Positions 24,101 through 33,545 are shown, counted from the stretch's first letter. The stretch: 64,000 bases of DNA from Lytechinus variegatus (GCF_018143015.1 NC_054741.1:16863736-16927735), one strand, 5' to 3'. Program-made: numbers and translations. The notes: generated by a model from the sequence alone, not told the origin.

Positions 24101-27100
24101 AAAATAACAAAAACTTTCGCAGGGATTTTTCCACAATGGGTATTGTTTTCATGAAATTCTGGTGATTGAGTTGGTATGAATATGCCTACTATTCTATTAA
24201 CAAGACTTGCATGTATCTCCCACCCAATGTTTATGTTTGATTTTTCATCCAGTTCATCCAAAAGGCATATGCAATTTTGACCTTCCATCTCTTGAAACTT
24301 CTTGAGAAGTAGCTAACGGTTTGATGATGCCAAAATCTCAAAAGTGATTGAAATCTCTGTACCATATATGTACATTTGGGGATCAGCCAGTTTAATTTTG
24401 CCACTTATCTTGATCACAGACTGTCTTTGCTTTGATTAAGCAAAGCTAGGGCTTCAATTTTGAACATCAAGTAGACAATTTTTTAAAACTCATTAACTAC
24501 TGAAATTTATACAGACTTTGTGTAGAGATCATCAAATTTCCCAGTAGGTAATGTGCAAAATGACCTCCCCATACCAATTTACAGATTTTAAAAATGAGGA
24601 TGGTTGAACTTTCAAGATGATTTGGCGGTCGGTCATGTTGAAAAGTGAAGTCAAATAGATGGGAATACAGACACAAGATCAAGATCAGCCACTGTATAAT
24701 AAGAATGATAATATTAATAGTGTGACTTGTAAAGCGCCAAATCCATTCTGTAGAGTACTCAGGTGCATAAATAGCTCAGAATGAGAAGATGTTAAAGAGA
24801 CTTGACAAAGATTCATGAGCAAAAGGTCTTCCCCAAAGTTTTTGAAACTGTTGGAATTACAATGGAGTGTTGTGGCCCAGTGGATTAGTCTCCGGACTTT
24901 GAAACGGTCGTGGGTTCGAATCCCAGCCATGGCGTAATTTCCTTCGGCAACAAATTTATCAACACTGTGTTGCACTCAACCCAGGTGAGGTGAATGGGCA
25001 CCTGGCAGGAATTTATTCCTTGAAATGCGTGTGCGCTGTAATCTTAGTAATTACGGCTGTCAAGCTACAACGGGGGTAATAATATCCAAGTCCTTTAAAA
25101 ACACATAGACACATTCATAATTGTGATATGCACTATACAAGAACTGTATCTTATTATTATTATTATTATTACAAGGTAACCAGAAGTTGTTATATAAAAG
25201 AATTCTCTTTTATTAATTTTGTTTAGCCGTTGGGTTTTGCCATTTTGACATGATGTATTCTTTCAAACTGTTCTATTATAGATCAATTTGATGTTGTGAA
25301 TGAGAGAGATAATCAAAATATCTACAAGCAGATACTTGAAGGAATAGATTACATCCACACACAAAATATACTACACAGAGATGTGACTGTAAGTATTCAA
25401 TCCTAAATATATGTTGACTTCATCTGAATTTTTTTTGTTGAAAAGTAAATGCCTCTAAAATAGTTCATGCAAAAAAAGTAATCAAAACAGAAAGATGCTG
25501 TAATCTAAAATGTTTATGACAAATTCTGTATATTTGTTGGTGTCGCATTGAAGAACTGTTGAATTCAATTAATTAGATATAATGGGTCCTTTTCATGCTT
25601 ACAGTTTACTGGATTAAATTGGATTATTAAGTATTTATTTCTATTGTTAATTGTTCTTGTCTTCAGCCTAAGAATATATTCTTGAGCCACAACGCTGATG
25701 ACCATCCTCTAGTCAAGATAGGAGATTTTGGATTAGCCCGGGTAGACGTCATCACTGAGCTGAAGACTCCAATGAGATTTCAGAGGAACCAAGAATTTGA
25801 TGGTGAGATAAATTTTTAACTGGTGAAAATTTTGATATCTTTATGATCGTGAGATAAATATTGATATTTGATATCTCCCCAATGGAGACATGAATTTTTA
25901 ACTGCTGTAAATTTTTATATTTCCTAGATGGGGAGATAAATATTTGCAAGACATATTTTGTGTGAGTGTGTGTGTCAGAAATCATGTTGCCATGGTTATG
26001 ACATATAATATGATGAAAATTGGGTGAAAACCTTGCAGTTTAAATTACTTCATCAATTTTCATGAAATTTGGCTTACGCATTGGTTTCGAGGTGAAGATG
26101 TGTTGGAAATCAAGTTGCCATGATAACATATTATATGCCCCAATCAGGTAAAAATCTTGAGGTTCGTACTATTATCAGTATTCAACCAATTCTCATGAAA
26201 TCTGGTTCACACATTGGTCTTGAGGCAAAACTAAGCATGACATATTTCTTCCCTGTGTTGGAATCTTGCCATGGTAACGGTGTACGACGCGGGTATTAAT
26301 CACTTTTGGTGATAGTTCTAGGTTTGTATTTGGGCTTTTTTTACCCAAAGTTGTAACCTGGCTCTTTGGTCAAGTATTACCTGAAGCATTTGAAATATGC
26401 ATTAAGCACCATTATTAAAAATAAAACTGGTCAAACTTTCTTTCCTTGTGTCTTATAGAGTGTTGCATTGACCCCGGTGTCTCCCAAACTTATACATCTG
26501 GGGTTGGAACACAAACCTATGCAGCACCAGAACAGCTGGATGGGACTACATATGACAAAAAGGTAAAGTGTTATACTGGACTATATATTCTTTTATTGCT
26601 GCTAGCCTGCCTAACAGAAGAGAGACACTAGTCTATTTTTTGTCTTGCCTGAACAAAGTTTGGCAGAGACCTAGTGTTTACTTTTCCTGTTAGTCTGTTG
26701 GTATGTTAGAAAAATGTTAGTTTTTGTCCAATTGTTTTCAAACTTTCATTGGTCTTATTCTTTGATTATTCTGTCATCATACATATTATGGGCATTTAAA
26801 TGTCCAAATCACTAATGACATGGAGATCCTTCCATTGGCAATGCATCCAAGATTTGTGATGTCACACAGGTACAACTCTCTCCTTTGTTCACTGAAAATA
26901 TACACCAAAACGTCTATTTTTGCTCATTCTAATGATAGTACAAGCTTTTTTTGTCCATGATGTATGTTATGAAACCTCTATTACATGTCCTCCCATGAAA
27001 AAAAAGAAAACACCAGGGGTCTGTTTCATAAAGGTTTACAACTGTAGTAACTTTGCCATTACGGCAACTACCATGGCAACAGGGCTCAGCGGCCATTCAG

Positions 27101-30100
27101 AATCAAGGTTACCATGGTAGTTGCCATAATGACAAAGTTACAACAGTTGTAACTCTTTATGAAACGGGCCCCTGATCTATGGATAGACTTGATAAAAGTG
27201 ACAATTAGGTAAAATATGTAAGAAAGTAAACGGGAGTTGTTCAACTGTGACATCACCTATGCTGGTAGCATTGTCAATTAAAGAATATCCACATTATTTA
27301 TGATCTCAACATTCAACTGCCCAATAACTTCTTTTATTATTCATTTGCAGCTTGGGCAGATTTGAGTGGTCTAGGACTTGAGGTGATGCTACTGTAAAGG
27401 CAACTGGTTCAAATTTGCTTTATTGATTGATATCTCATATTATGATGTTTTATCCCCCAGTCTGATATGTATAGCATGGGACTGATCCTCTATGAGTTAT
27501 ACCACCCGTTTGTTACTGGCATGGAAAGACACAAGTGCTTGGAAAGACTACGAAAAGGAATCATCTCAGAAGAAGTTCAGAAAAGATGGCCTGTGCAGGT
27601 AATGATATAGATTACAATTGTTCAAGATTGAAAAATAAACGATTTGAATAATTAGTTCGAACAGAATCTAATGAAATGACGCCCATAGGCCCTTATTCTC
27701 AAAAGAGGTTTAAATTGTACCAAGGCACTAAAGCATGGACTGTGCAGATTTATTTCATGAACCCACTTTATTTTAAGCACACTTTGCCAAAAGCGTGCAT
27801 TTAATTGGATTTAGCTTTGTGTACGCGATGAAATAAGCATAATTATGTTACAAAATCTGCATGGTTCATGGTTTAGTACCATGGTACAATTGAAACCTCT
27901 TGAGAATACGGGTCAAAGTGTTTATATGTATGAATAAAAATAAATGCCAAATGATTCTTGGAGCAAATGTATAATATAGTGTATGGCAAACCTTGATTAT
28001 TATTTTTGTCTCACCTGCATAGCAGAGTGAGACTATAGGCGCCGCTTTTCCGACGGCGGCGGTGACGGCAGCGGCGACGTCAACATCAAATCTTAACCTG
28101 AGGTTAAGTTTTTGAAATGACATCATAACTTAGTTCATGAAACCTAGCTCATGAAACTTGGCCATAAGGTTAATCATGTATTACTGAACATCCTATTAGA
28201 GTTTCATGTCACATGACCAAGGTCAAAGGTCATTTAGGGTCAATGAACTTAGACCATGTTGGAGGAATCAACATCAAAATCTTAACCTAAGGTTAAGTTT
28301 TTGAAATGTCATCATAACTTAGAAAATATATGGACCTATTTCATGAAACTTGGACATAAGGTTAATCAAGTATCACTGAACATCCTGCATGAGTTTTATG
28401 TCACATGACCAAGGTCAAAGGTCATTTAGGGTCAATGAACTTTGGCCGAATTGGGGGTATCTGTTGAATTCCCATCATAACTTTGAAAGTTTATGGATCT
28501 GATTCATGAAACTTGGACATAAGGTTAATCAAGTATCACTGAACATCCTGCATGAGTTTTATGTCACATGACCAAGGTCAAAGGTCATTTAGGGTCAATG
28601 AACTTTGGCCGAATTGGGGGTATCTGTTGAATTACCATCATAACTTTGAAAGTTTATTGGTCTAGTTGGTTAAACTTGGACATTAGAGTAATCAAGTATC
28701 ACTGAACATCCTGTGCGAGTTTCAGGTCACATGATCAAGGTCAAAGGTCATGTAAGGTCAATGAACTTTGGCCATGTTGGGTTTTTTTTTGTTGAATAAC
28801 CATCATATCTCTGTAAGTTTATTGGTCTAGTTCATAAAAAGTGGACATAAGAGTAACCATGTATCACTGAACATCTTGTGCGAGTTAGAGTAGTTTTCAA
28901 AGTCAGCACTGCTGCTATATTGAACTGCGTGATGCAGGTGAGACGGCCAGAGGCATTCCACTTGTTTTTTTAGATAGTAAATGACTTCCATTTTGTCAAA
29001 CAGTTCAGGTATTGTTGATGATAATAATACATATATGATGACGAGGTGCAGTATCTCTCTCGTTCTGTTGGGAGAAAAAAATCTACTTTTGATAGAAGTG
29101 TTTACTGAGAACAATTGATGATAACAGTATAAGACTTAATATTAGAATGTGTAACATTCCTCATCTCATTTTGTTTTATGTAGTACTCTGCGATCCAGTG
29201 TCTAACAAAAGATAATAGCAAGGAAAGACCCAGTGCTGCAGATCTTTTGTCTGGTGATATGTTCCCTTCAAAAGATAAGGTAGGATACCACATCTATGCT
29301 AGATCATTAGAGAAATTCTCCAGTTGCAGCTTTACCAAACGCTATGAAATACTTACAAATCAGAGATGAAATTACAATTTTTTCCCATCATTATTGCTGT
29401 GAATTCAGTATGGTTTTCATGAATAGAGAAAATACAAATGATAAATTGGTTTCTATTATTCTGATAGGATTCACTGAATTTAATTATTTTGTTTATATAT
29501 TTATTAGTGTGTATAATACATATGCTGAAAGGGTCAATTTACAAAAATTCATGAAGTACAATATATAACAAAGTAAACGAGCGAAAACATAATTACAGTA
29601 TTCTATGTCAAAACTTAAGTCTACATAAAAGATATAATTATCTCATAAATGGAAGATTGAGGAAGAGGGATAATGGAAGAGAAAGAGAGATGGAGAGAAA
29701 GAAACAGAGAGAGGGGGTTATGAATTAAGATAAGAGAAATTTGAGTGAAGTAGAAAGAAAAAGAGAAAGTAGTGCAGAGAGTGACATGATAGACATAGAA
29801 GAAGATAAAATATTGTCAATAATGACTGACACTACATAAGGAAATGAATGTCCTGTATAAGATACAAAATGAATTCCATAAATACATTAAACATGATAAT
29901 TATTCAGATGAAAATTTTAATGAGGCAATAATTGTGATCATGTTTATAATTTTAATGAAATGGATTATTGTACACAAACATCTGGAAGGATCTTGTAAGC
30001 CTATAGCCTTAGAAATACTAATCAAGAGCTAACTTTGCAAACACCAAGAACCAACTTACCATTTACTATGTGGCATCCCTTACATTTCTTTTTCAAAAGG

Positions 30101-30638
30101 GGAAGTATTAATATTACAACATAAATGGTTGAATTAATAAAGGTACAAAAATTATCCAATAGTAAGGGTATTGAGGCCACAATCAATGGGGCAATAGCCT
30201 TGGGTGACCTTCAATTAATTTTAATCTGACAAAGAGACTCATTGGAAAGAGGTTTCAATTGTACCATGGTACAAAACCATGGACTATGCAGATTTAAACA
30301 TAATTACACTTATTTCCTTGTGTACACTAAGAAAAATCCAATTAAATGCACGCTAAACAGGAAGCACTTTAATAGACAAATTTGCTTTAGCAAATGATTT
30401 TGTACCATGGTACAATTGAAACCTATTTTGAGAATACCTTTTCAGTATCATAAAAATTGATATTTTCTCTTATGAATGCTCCTGCAAAGTTAAATAATTG
30501 CATTAATTATCTTGGAATTCACTTGATTCTTCACATTTGCAGATAATAGAAAGCCAAGCAGATGAGATTGAGAGATTAACGAAACTGCTTGCTGAAAAAG
30601 ATGCCGAGATAAGCCAAATGAAAGAAAAGTATTCATGA
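12041..30638 (+). CDS. EIF2AK1: Heme-regulated-inhibitor-like eIF2-alpha kinase (EIF2AK1/HRI), 13 coding exons
   Basis: This cytosolic Ser/Thr kinase phosphorylates eIF2-alpha and so reduces initiation and starts the integrated stress response. The coding exons, listed separately, sum to 2394 nt: 797 residues plus stop, with every junction phase matching. The N-terminal region (about 50-120) resembles HRI (DVILVSLL). The kinase domain has the glycine loop GEGGFGKV (161-168), Lys183 in YAIKK, Glu198, an acidic insert of roughly 330 residues inside the N lobe, IQMELC, the catalytic loop HRDVTPKN (604-611), DFG (628-630) and APE (676-678). A C-terminal coiled coil (from 767) matches HRI. PEQLDG and the VGT in the activation segment are HRI-like. 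Human HRI is about 630 residues; the extra length is the insert. Oddities are Thr608 in place of the catalytic-loop Lys and loss of the heme-ligand residues. The start is the first ATG of the 12001 exon. The frame stays open upstream, so a longer N terminus is possible. Confidence 0.93.
13039..13818. mobile_element. HINE/Helentron-like element with internal repeats, copy 1 (intronic)
   Basis: The left end GTCTCACCTGCATAGCAGAG and the right-end motif GCAGGTGAGAC are inverted relative to each other. Between them lie units that each contain GACCAAGGTCAAAGGTCATT. AGGTCAAAGGTCA occurs at 13238, 13430 and 13594 (spacing 192, then 164). Short inverted ends around a core of about 160-bp tandem repeats resemble the pearl/HINE class described in bivalves. 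No coding capacity. Confidence 0.75.
13873..14051 (+). CDS. EIF2AK1: EIF2AK1 coding exon 2
   Basis: Encodes residues 29-88. The segment HKDVILVSLLKGW aligns with the HRI N-terminal NQLLLVSLLEHL region. The acceptor follows a T-rich tract (TTTTTTTGTTAG) and the donor is AAG|GTGAGA, ending in phase 0. Confidence 0.9.
14926..15240. mobile_element. Inverted-repeat element (intronic)
   Basis: The arm at 14926-14997 (GATCGAATTATGCGGCGATG, then ACTAGTATTCAACCT) is the imperfect reverse complement of 15176-15240. Further GGTTGAATACTAGTGCC copies at about 14767 (partial) and 15355 suggest a larger or nested element reaching 14.76-15.38 kb. Confidence 0.6.
15461..15668 (-). mobile_element. tRNA-derived SINE, 5'-truncated
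   Basis: The reverse complement matches the body and tail of the SINE at 24865-25172: GAGTGCATCACAATGTGGAT near the high end, CTGCCAGGTACATATTTACC, and CAGTTCTTGTATAAC next to an AATAAT-type tail. The Pol III head is missing. Confidence 0.7.
15905..16000 (+). CDS. EIF2AK1: EIF2AK1 coding exon 3
   Basis: 32 codons, residues 89-120, phase 0 at both ends. LKQCNYDILLKTL occupies the place of the mammalian LRLHHNRAITHLM segment that holds the N-terminal heme ligands. Here the His-His pair is Gln100-Cys101. Confidence 0.9.
16120..16627. mobile_element. TTAA-flanked MITE, 508 bp (intronic)
   Basis: It starts TTAAAGGGGAAGTTTACCCT and ends with the reverse complement form AGGGTGAACTTCCCCTTTAA, giving TTAA target duplications as used by piggyBac or Kolobok transposases. 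CRE palindromes TGACGTCA lie at 16254-16261 and 16497-16504, nearly symmetric in the two arms. A second copy, in opposite orientation, is at 46785-47286. Confidence 0.85.
17155..17304 (+). CDS. EIF2AK1: EIF2AK1 coding exon 4 (glycine loop)
   Basis: 50 codons, residues 121-170. RYETDFIQMESIGEGGFGK aligns with the HRI kinase N-lobe start. Bounded by ATTATAG and AAG|GTAAAT. Confidence 0.93.
17471..17610 (+). repeat. Interspersed repeat, copy A
   Basis: About 140 bp (containing TTTTGCCTGAACGTTCAACA and GACTGATGTGTCACTTGCTT) recur at 33405-33545 with modest divergence. Both copies keep a frame reading AYFLQYLSI...TDVSLASFCQ. Confidence 0.75.
17884..17970. repeat. GAT/AAT trinucleotide microsatellite
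   Basis: Imperfect GAT repeats in an intron, continuing an AATAAT-rich stretch. Confidence 0.9.
18015..19775. mobile_element. hAT-like non-autonomous element, 1745 bp (intronic)
   Basis: The ends TAAGCCTGAGTC and GACTCAGGCTTA are exact inverted repeats, with further imperfect pairing through ATCGATT and GAACACCGG motifs. CTAAAAAC (18015-18022) and CTAGAAAC (19768-19775) flank the element as an 8-bp target duplication with one mismatch, which points to hAT. The interior contains a diverged direct duplication (around 18470-18730 and 18980-19200) and no transposase frame. Confidence 0.75.
19881..19958 (+). CDS. EIF2AK1: EIF2AK1 coding exon 5 (ATP-binding lysine)
   Basis: 26 codons, residues 171-196. 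HYAIKKIKV carries the catalytic Lys183. Bounded by CTTAAAACAG and GAG|GTAAGT, with phase 0 on both sides. Confidence 0.93.
21640..21767 (+). CDS. EIF2AK1: EIF2AK1 coding exon 6 (alpha-C helix)
   Basis: Residues 197-238 plus two bases. REIQMLACLSHPNVVRYHQS aligns with the HRI alpha-C and beta-4 region, and Glu198 is the salt-bridge Glu. Donor CAG|GTACAT. Confidence 0.93.
21955..22112. mobile_element. Fold-back MITE, 158 bp (intronic)
   Basis: GGGCCCCGTAACACAAAGGT at the left is the exact reverse complement of the right end ACCTTTGTGTTACGGGGCCC, and pairing continues through GTTAGC and ATCGCTAA. Confidence 0.85.
22292..23292 (+). CDS. EIF2AK1: EIF2AK1 coding exon 7 (large kinase insert)
   Basis: A 1001-nt exon encoding residues 239-572. 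It opens with a run of Glu/Asp from GAG/GAA codons (roughly residues 250-270), continues Ser/Thr-rich, and ends with YYLYIQMELCKSTLRAW, the beta-5/alpha-D part of the kinase (HIQMQLCELSLWDW in human HRI). A large insert between the N-lobe strands is a hallmark of eIF2-alpha kinases. Its end phase of 1 fits exon 8. Confidence 0.92.
23429..23728. mobile_element. Possible inverted-repeat element (intronic)
   Basis: TTATATGACATCTAAATAG at the left pairs imperfectly with TTTTTAGGTGTCATATAA at the right. The interior is unrecognised. A second weak inverted pair (GGTGAAAGGTGAAATAA against a TTTCACCTCATGAAGTATT-type arm) follows at 23.76-23.87 kb. Confidence 0.45.
23890..24035. mobile_element. GTTACCATGG-type MITE copy (intronic)
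   Basis: AACTTTGCCATCCAATGGTA and its inverted partner ATGGCAAAGTTACCATAATA flank a centre with CCAATCAGAATCAAGG. It belongs to the same family as 27014-27174, 42110-42235 and 44701-44845. Confidence 0.6.
24865..25172 (+). mobile_element. tRNA-derived SINE, near complete
   Basis: The head has a Pol III A box (TGGCCCAGTGG, 24873-24883) and a B box (GGTTCGAATCC, 24913-24923) at tRNA spacing. The body includes TGCACTCAACCCAGGTGAGG. It ends in a (TTA)n tail at 25150-25171. Confidence 0.88.
25282..25388 (+). CDS. EIF2AK1: EIF2AK1 coding exon 8 (catalytic loop start)
   Basis: Residues 573-608. YKQILEGIDYIHTQNILHRD is followed by Val-Thr, so the loop reads HRDVT where other eIF2-alpha kinases have HRDLK. 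Donor GTAAGT directly after ACT. A weaker GTGACT donor six bases upstream would delete two catalytic-loop residues. Confidence 0.9.
25667..25802 (+). CDS. EIF2AK1: EIF2AK1 coding exon 9 (DFG)
   Basis: Residues 609-653 plus one base. PKNIFLSHN completes the catalytic loop and KIGDFGLAR holds the metal-binding Asp628. Acceptor CTTGTCTTCAG, donor GATG|GTGAGA. Confidence 0.93.
25980..26290 (+). repeat. Degenerate tandem repeat with X-box-like motifs (intronic)
   Basis: Units of about 130-150 bp repeat GTTGCCATGG-type motifs at 25986, 26114 and near 26265, each followed by a TCATGAAATYTGG stretch. They resemble the core units of tandem-repeat-bearing elements, but no ends were identified. Confidence 0.55.
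26459..26562 (+). CDS. EIF2AK1: EIF2AK1 coding exon 10 (activation segment)
   Basis: Residues 654-688. TYTSGVGTQTYAAPEQLDG aligns with THTSRVGTCLYASPEQLEG of human HRI, so the activation-loop Thr residues and APE motif are kept. Confidence 0.93.
27014..27174. mobile_element. Fold-back MITE, 161 bp (intronic)
   Basis: CAGGGGTCTGTTTCATAAAG at the left pairs with CTTTATGAAACGGGCCCCTG at the right. The inner arms contain AACTACCATGGCAAC and GTTACCATGGTAGTTGCC. Confidence 0.85.
27461..27598 (+). CDS. EIF2AK1: EIF2AK1 coding exon 11
   Basis: 46 codons, residues 689-734. SDMYSMGLILYELYHPF is the alpha-F region. The exon ends KRWPVQ where human HRI has KRCPVQ, so the second Cys-Pro heme-regulatory motif is Trp-Pro here. 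Confidence 0.93.
27688..27914. mobile_element. Fold-back MITE, 227 bp (intronic)
   Basis: GGCCCTTATTCTCAAAAGAG pairs with CTTGAGAATACGGGTC at the other end, and the inner arms share AATTGTACCA and GCATGG. A second copy lies at 30245-30442. Confidence 0.75.
28003..28964. mobile_element. HINE/Helentron-like element with internal repeats, copy 2 (intronic)
   Basis: The ends are the same as in copy 1 (GTCTCACCTGCATAGCAGAG; GATGCAGGTGAGACGGCCAG). There are four core units, with AGGTCAAAGGTCA at 28220, 28412, 28575 and 28738 (spacing 192, 163, 163). A GC-rich GCCGCTTTTCCGACGGCGG hairpin lies just inside the left end. Confidence 0.78.
29184..29279 (+). CDS. EIF2AK1: EIF2AK1 coding exon 12
   Basis: 32 codons, residues 735-766. 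IQCLTKDNSKERPSAADLL is the alpha-H/I end of the kinase domain with the invariant Arg-Pro. Bounded by TTATGTAG and AAG|GTAGGA. Confidence 0.92.
30245..30442. mobile_element. Fold-back MITE, second copy of the 27688 family (intronic)
   Basis: AGAGGTTTCAATTGTACCAT at the left and ATGGTACAATTGAAACCTAT at the right are reverse complements. The flanking CTCAAAA/TTTTGAGAAT steps are partly lost. Confidence 0.75.
30543..30638 (+). CDS. EIF2AK1: EIF2AK1 coding exon 13 and stop
   Basis: 31 codons plus TGA, residues 767-797. IIESQADEIERLTKLLAEKD is a short coiled coil, aligning with IIEQEKEIAELKKQL at the human HRI C terminus. Confidence 0.92.
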   Translation: MIESQADEIERLTKLLAEKDAEISQMKEKYS

Positions 30639-30793
30639 TGCCTGCCTGAGATACAAGAGAATCCATGTCATCGGACAGCGTTTGATGGCAGTACAAGGTA
30701 CATAGGATAGTACTGCTGATAAAAAACCTTGATGTCATTCATAATCAAATATCAATTGGTAAATTTCGTTCTTGAGAAAAGGACTTTGTATGT

Positions 30794-30799
30794 AATAAA
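30794..30799 (+). terminator. EIF2AK1: Candidate EIF2AK1 polyadenylation signal
   Basis: AATAAA about 155 nt past the stop codon is the first canonical signal in the 3' flank. Confidence 0.5.
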
Positions 30800-30802
30800 T
30801 CC

Positions 30803-31500
30803 TGTTTTGTTCCTGTTGAACAGGGATGGCTGGATTCACCTCATGGTCGTGGGATTCCCCCTTACCTCTACCCTCAAGTAAAATCTTGATATTGATTATA
30901 ACCAAATATCAATTACTGTTATTTTTCTCAGGAGATGGTTACTTTTCTTTTGCCATTAGTAATAGTTATCCACACTGTGCTGCACTCGAACCAGATTAGG
31001 TAAATGGGTACCAGCAGGAAGTAATTCCTCAAAAAGCTGTGTGCACCAGAATCGGTAGACTAGCTTAGCTTGGATAATATAGGAGCACCTTGAGCACCTA
31101 GCAAGGTGGATACATGCCTAATTCAAATCCTACATTATTATTGTAATAGAACTAGAAGTCCAAAGACTTAAGGCCTGGTCCCACTGGTCGACGGACACAA
31201 AATGTACTCGTAACGGATACAGCGGAAAGCAAAATGTCAGGGTGGCACCAGACAATGGATAAAATTGGCGAACAATGAAATCACAGTGGACGGATGCTCG
31301 ATGGATATAGAGCGTATGAAACACGTATGGCAAAGAGTACACAACAGATACATAACGTTTTCCAACGGATGGCAAGATTCTTTTCCGTTTTACATCCTCT
31401 CTGCATCTGTAAGTGCAGTGGGACAAAGCCTTCATATTCTGTTTTGTTTCCTGTTGAACAAGGGTGGTCAGATTCACCTCACACTTGTGGGGACCGCCCT
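30803..31500 (+). repeat. Direct repeat pair downstream of EIF2AK1
   Basis: About 60 bp at 30803-30870 (TGTTTTGTTCCTGTTGAACA, then GGATTCACCTCA) recur at 31437-31500. A degraded SINE (plus strand, about 30958-31075, with TGCTGCACTCGAACCAGATT) lies between them. Confidence 0.6.
31170..31432. mobile_element. Inverted-repeat element, 263 bp
   Basis: AAGGCCTGGTCCCACTGG at the left and CAGTGGGACAAAGCCTT at the right are near-exact reverse complements. The longer overlapping frames here (on both strands, 31130-31731) cross this boundary and are probably chance. Confidence 0.65.
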
Positions 31501-31889
31501 GGCCTCCGCTCTCCACTTGACACTTTTCAGTGCATCCTCCATCCTCATATCAACCCTCCTTCTCTCCTCCACCCCGGCTTCTTTCATGTCTTTTCTAGCC
31601 GCCACATTTGCCTTGAACCATTTGCCTTCGCCAATGCTTTTCCAAACCCAACATTAATTGCAATTGAACAATTTAAATGCTGCTCTTGGTATAAAGTCGG
31701 GCTTCATCTTACATTCAATGTCCACAATTGATATCACATGATAATGATGATAATAATGATAGTAGAGTTGCATAACACCTACAGGTCTCTATGCATGAAT
31801 TGTGGTGGATTTAAAGATTAGACATCATGTATGCATTATGAACATCAAATAATATTAAAACATAGTTGAACCTAACTTAGTCAAACATT

Positions 31890-32290
31890 CTGGAAGAGGT
31901 GGGTTTTCAATTGTACTTTGAATTCCTCAAGCTGGGTAATATTTAGTGAAGTCGGGAGAGAATTCCACTGTGCTGGGTCAGCTTTGAGACTGATAATTGA
32001 GACTGATTTTAACAGTAGTGAAGTAGGAGGAGATATTTGGTGCTAGAGGTTTCATATTTTTTCACCTTGATTGTACTTCATGTGGTCGTATTGAAATGAC
32101 AAATGATGACCTGTGTAAATGATAATGATGATAATACCATGTGACTCGTAAAGGGCCATTCTACTCTGTAGAGTGCCTAAGTTGAATAAAGGGCTAAGAA
32201 TTAGTTAAAAATCTTTTGAGAACTTAGACTCGACAGAAGATACCATTATTGATGTCGTCAGGAAGGTCATTCTACAATATGTAAAAGAAA
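31890..32290. repeat. Degenerate SINE-like repeat
   Basis: GAGGTGGGTTTTCAATTGTA and GGGAGAGAATTCCA, followed by GTGACTCGTAAAGGGCCATT, resemble the stretch at about 24.69-24.77 kb that precedes the intact SINE. Boundaries are unclear. Confidence 0.4.
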
Positions 32291-33404
32291 ATATCTGAAA
32301 CCAAAACAACTACTGGTATACATCCCTGGAATGCTGAGCAGAAATAGAAAATTAATACTCATATAATGAGCATAACCTCCTTTTTAAGTCAATAAGCAAG
32401 ATGTAATCTACACTGAGCTGCAGTCATGTGTAACTTTGGTCAAAATAGCTACTATTGTGGTTATGTCATGAAATGTAAGGTAAGAAGCACCAAAACATGT
32501 TATAAGGGCTCTTATTCTGGTTAAAAAGCAGAACGAGCATGGCGTTATGTCAAACACAATTTTTTTTATGAGAAAAGAGGTAAAAAAAATGAGGCCAGAA
32601 ATAGTTGAGTGCACCTCTTAGGGCTTAGAAATAAACTCAGCATTTCTGTGTTGTTGGTTTCCTCTTCTTCTTTTTTTCTGGCCACCATTTGTTTTATCAA
32701 AACGAGTTTGTGATTAGTAATTTTTAAAAATTCAGATGAATTGTTTAATGGGTAATTCTTTCATGTACAGTATCATGTTTTGTTTCCATAACATTATATA
32801 GGTTTTTTGTAATCATTTCAAAAATACTGAACTTTTGATCATGTTGTAGTTTATATTGTTCACATGGATGAAAAAAAAACAGAAAAAAGGATCAAATTTG
32901 TGCAGACACTTAAAAGATATATGTGACAGATAAATCATTATTTCCTAAATCTACTGGGGAAAAGAATGTAACACATGTTAGTGTATGTGATGAAATAAAG
33001 AAGGTGTTTCAGGTCACTTTAGATTTCTCTCTTTTGAGAAACTTAATGATGACTTTCTGGCACATTTTTTTTTTGGGGGAGGGGCTATTCATTTTTAGAA
33101 AACGGGTGACAAACAGGACCTTGCAGCTCAGATTATTCAAAGTCAAATCATTGTTAACCTCTGTTTTCATGATGAAATAGCAATCATTCCAACATAGTGC
33201 AGAAATCATCATGTTGTAATTTGTTCATATTGTGAGAACTTATTAATGATATCATTAAGGTGAAGAAGCTGACTTGAATGATGGACAAACTTTTTTTTAA
33301 TTTATTTTTAATTTATTTATTTACTGCTCATTGGATGGAACACCCTCTCAGCAAATGCTGTTTTTCGTAAGGGTCCATAAACAAAAATTATACAGACTCG
33401 TTGA

Positions 33405-33545
33405 AGCATATTTTCTTCAGTATCTTTCCATAAAACAATCATTTATTCCCAAAATTTTGCCTGAATGTGCAACATACAAAGGGTATTTCAGAAACAACAG
33501 TAACTCAGATTTGACTGATGTGTCACTCGCTTCCTTTTGCCAAGG
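33405..33545 (+). repeat. Interspersed repeat, copy B
   Basis: Diverged copy of 17471-17610. It keeps TTTTGCCTGAATGTGCAACA, AAAGGGTATTTCAGAAACAA and the same reading frame (TYKGYFRNN, TDVSLASFCQ). Confidence 0.75.

Noticed and set aside
31130..31731. Overlapping frames of 128, 130 and 145 codons
   Set aside because: They overlap each other on both strands, cross the end of an inverted-repeat element, and show no domain. Higher GC there makes stops rarer.
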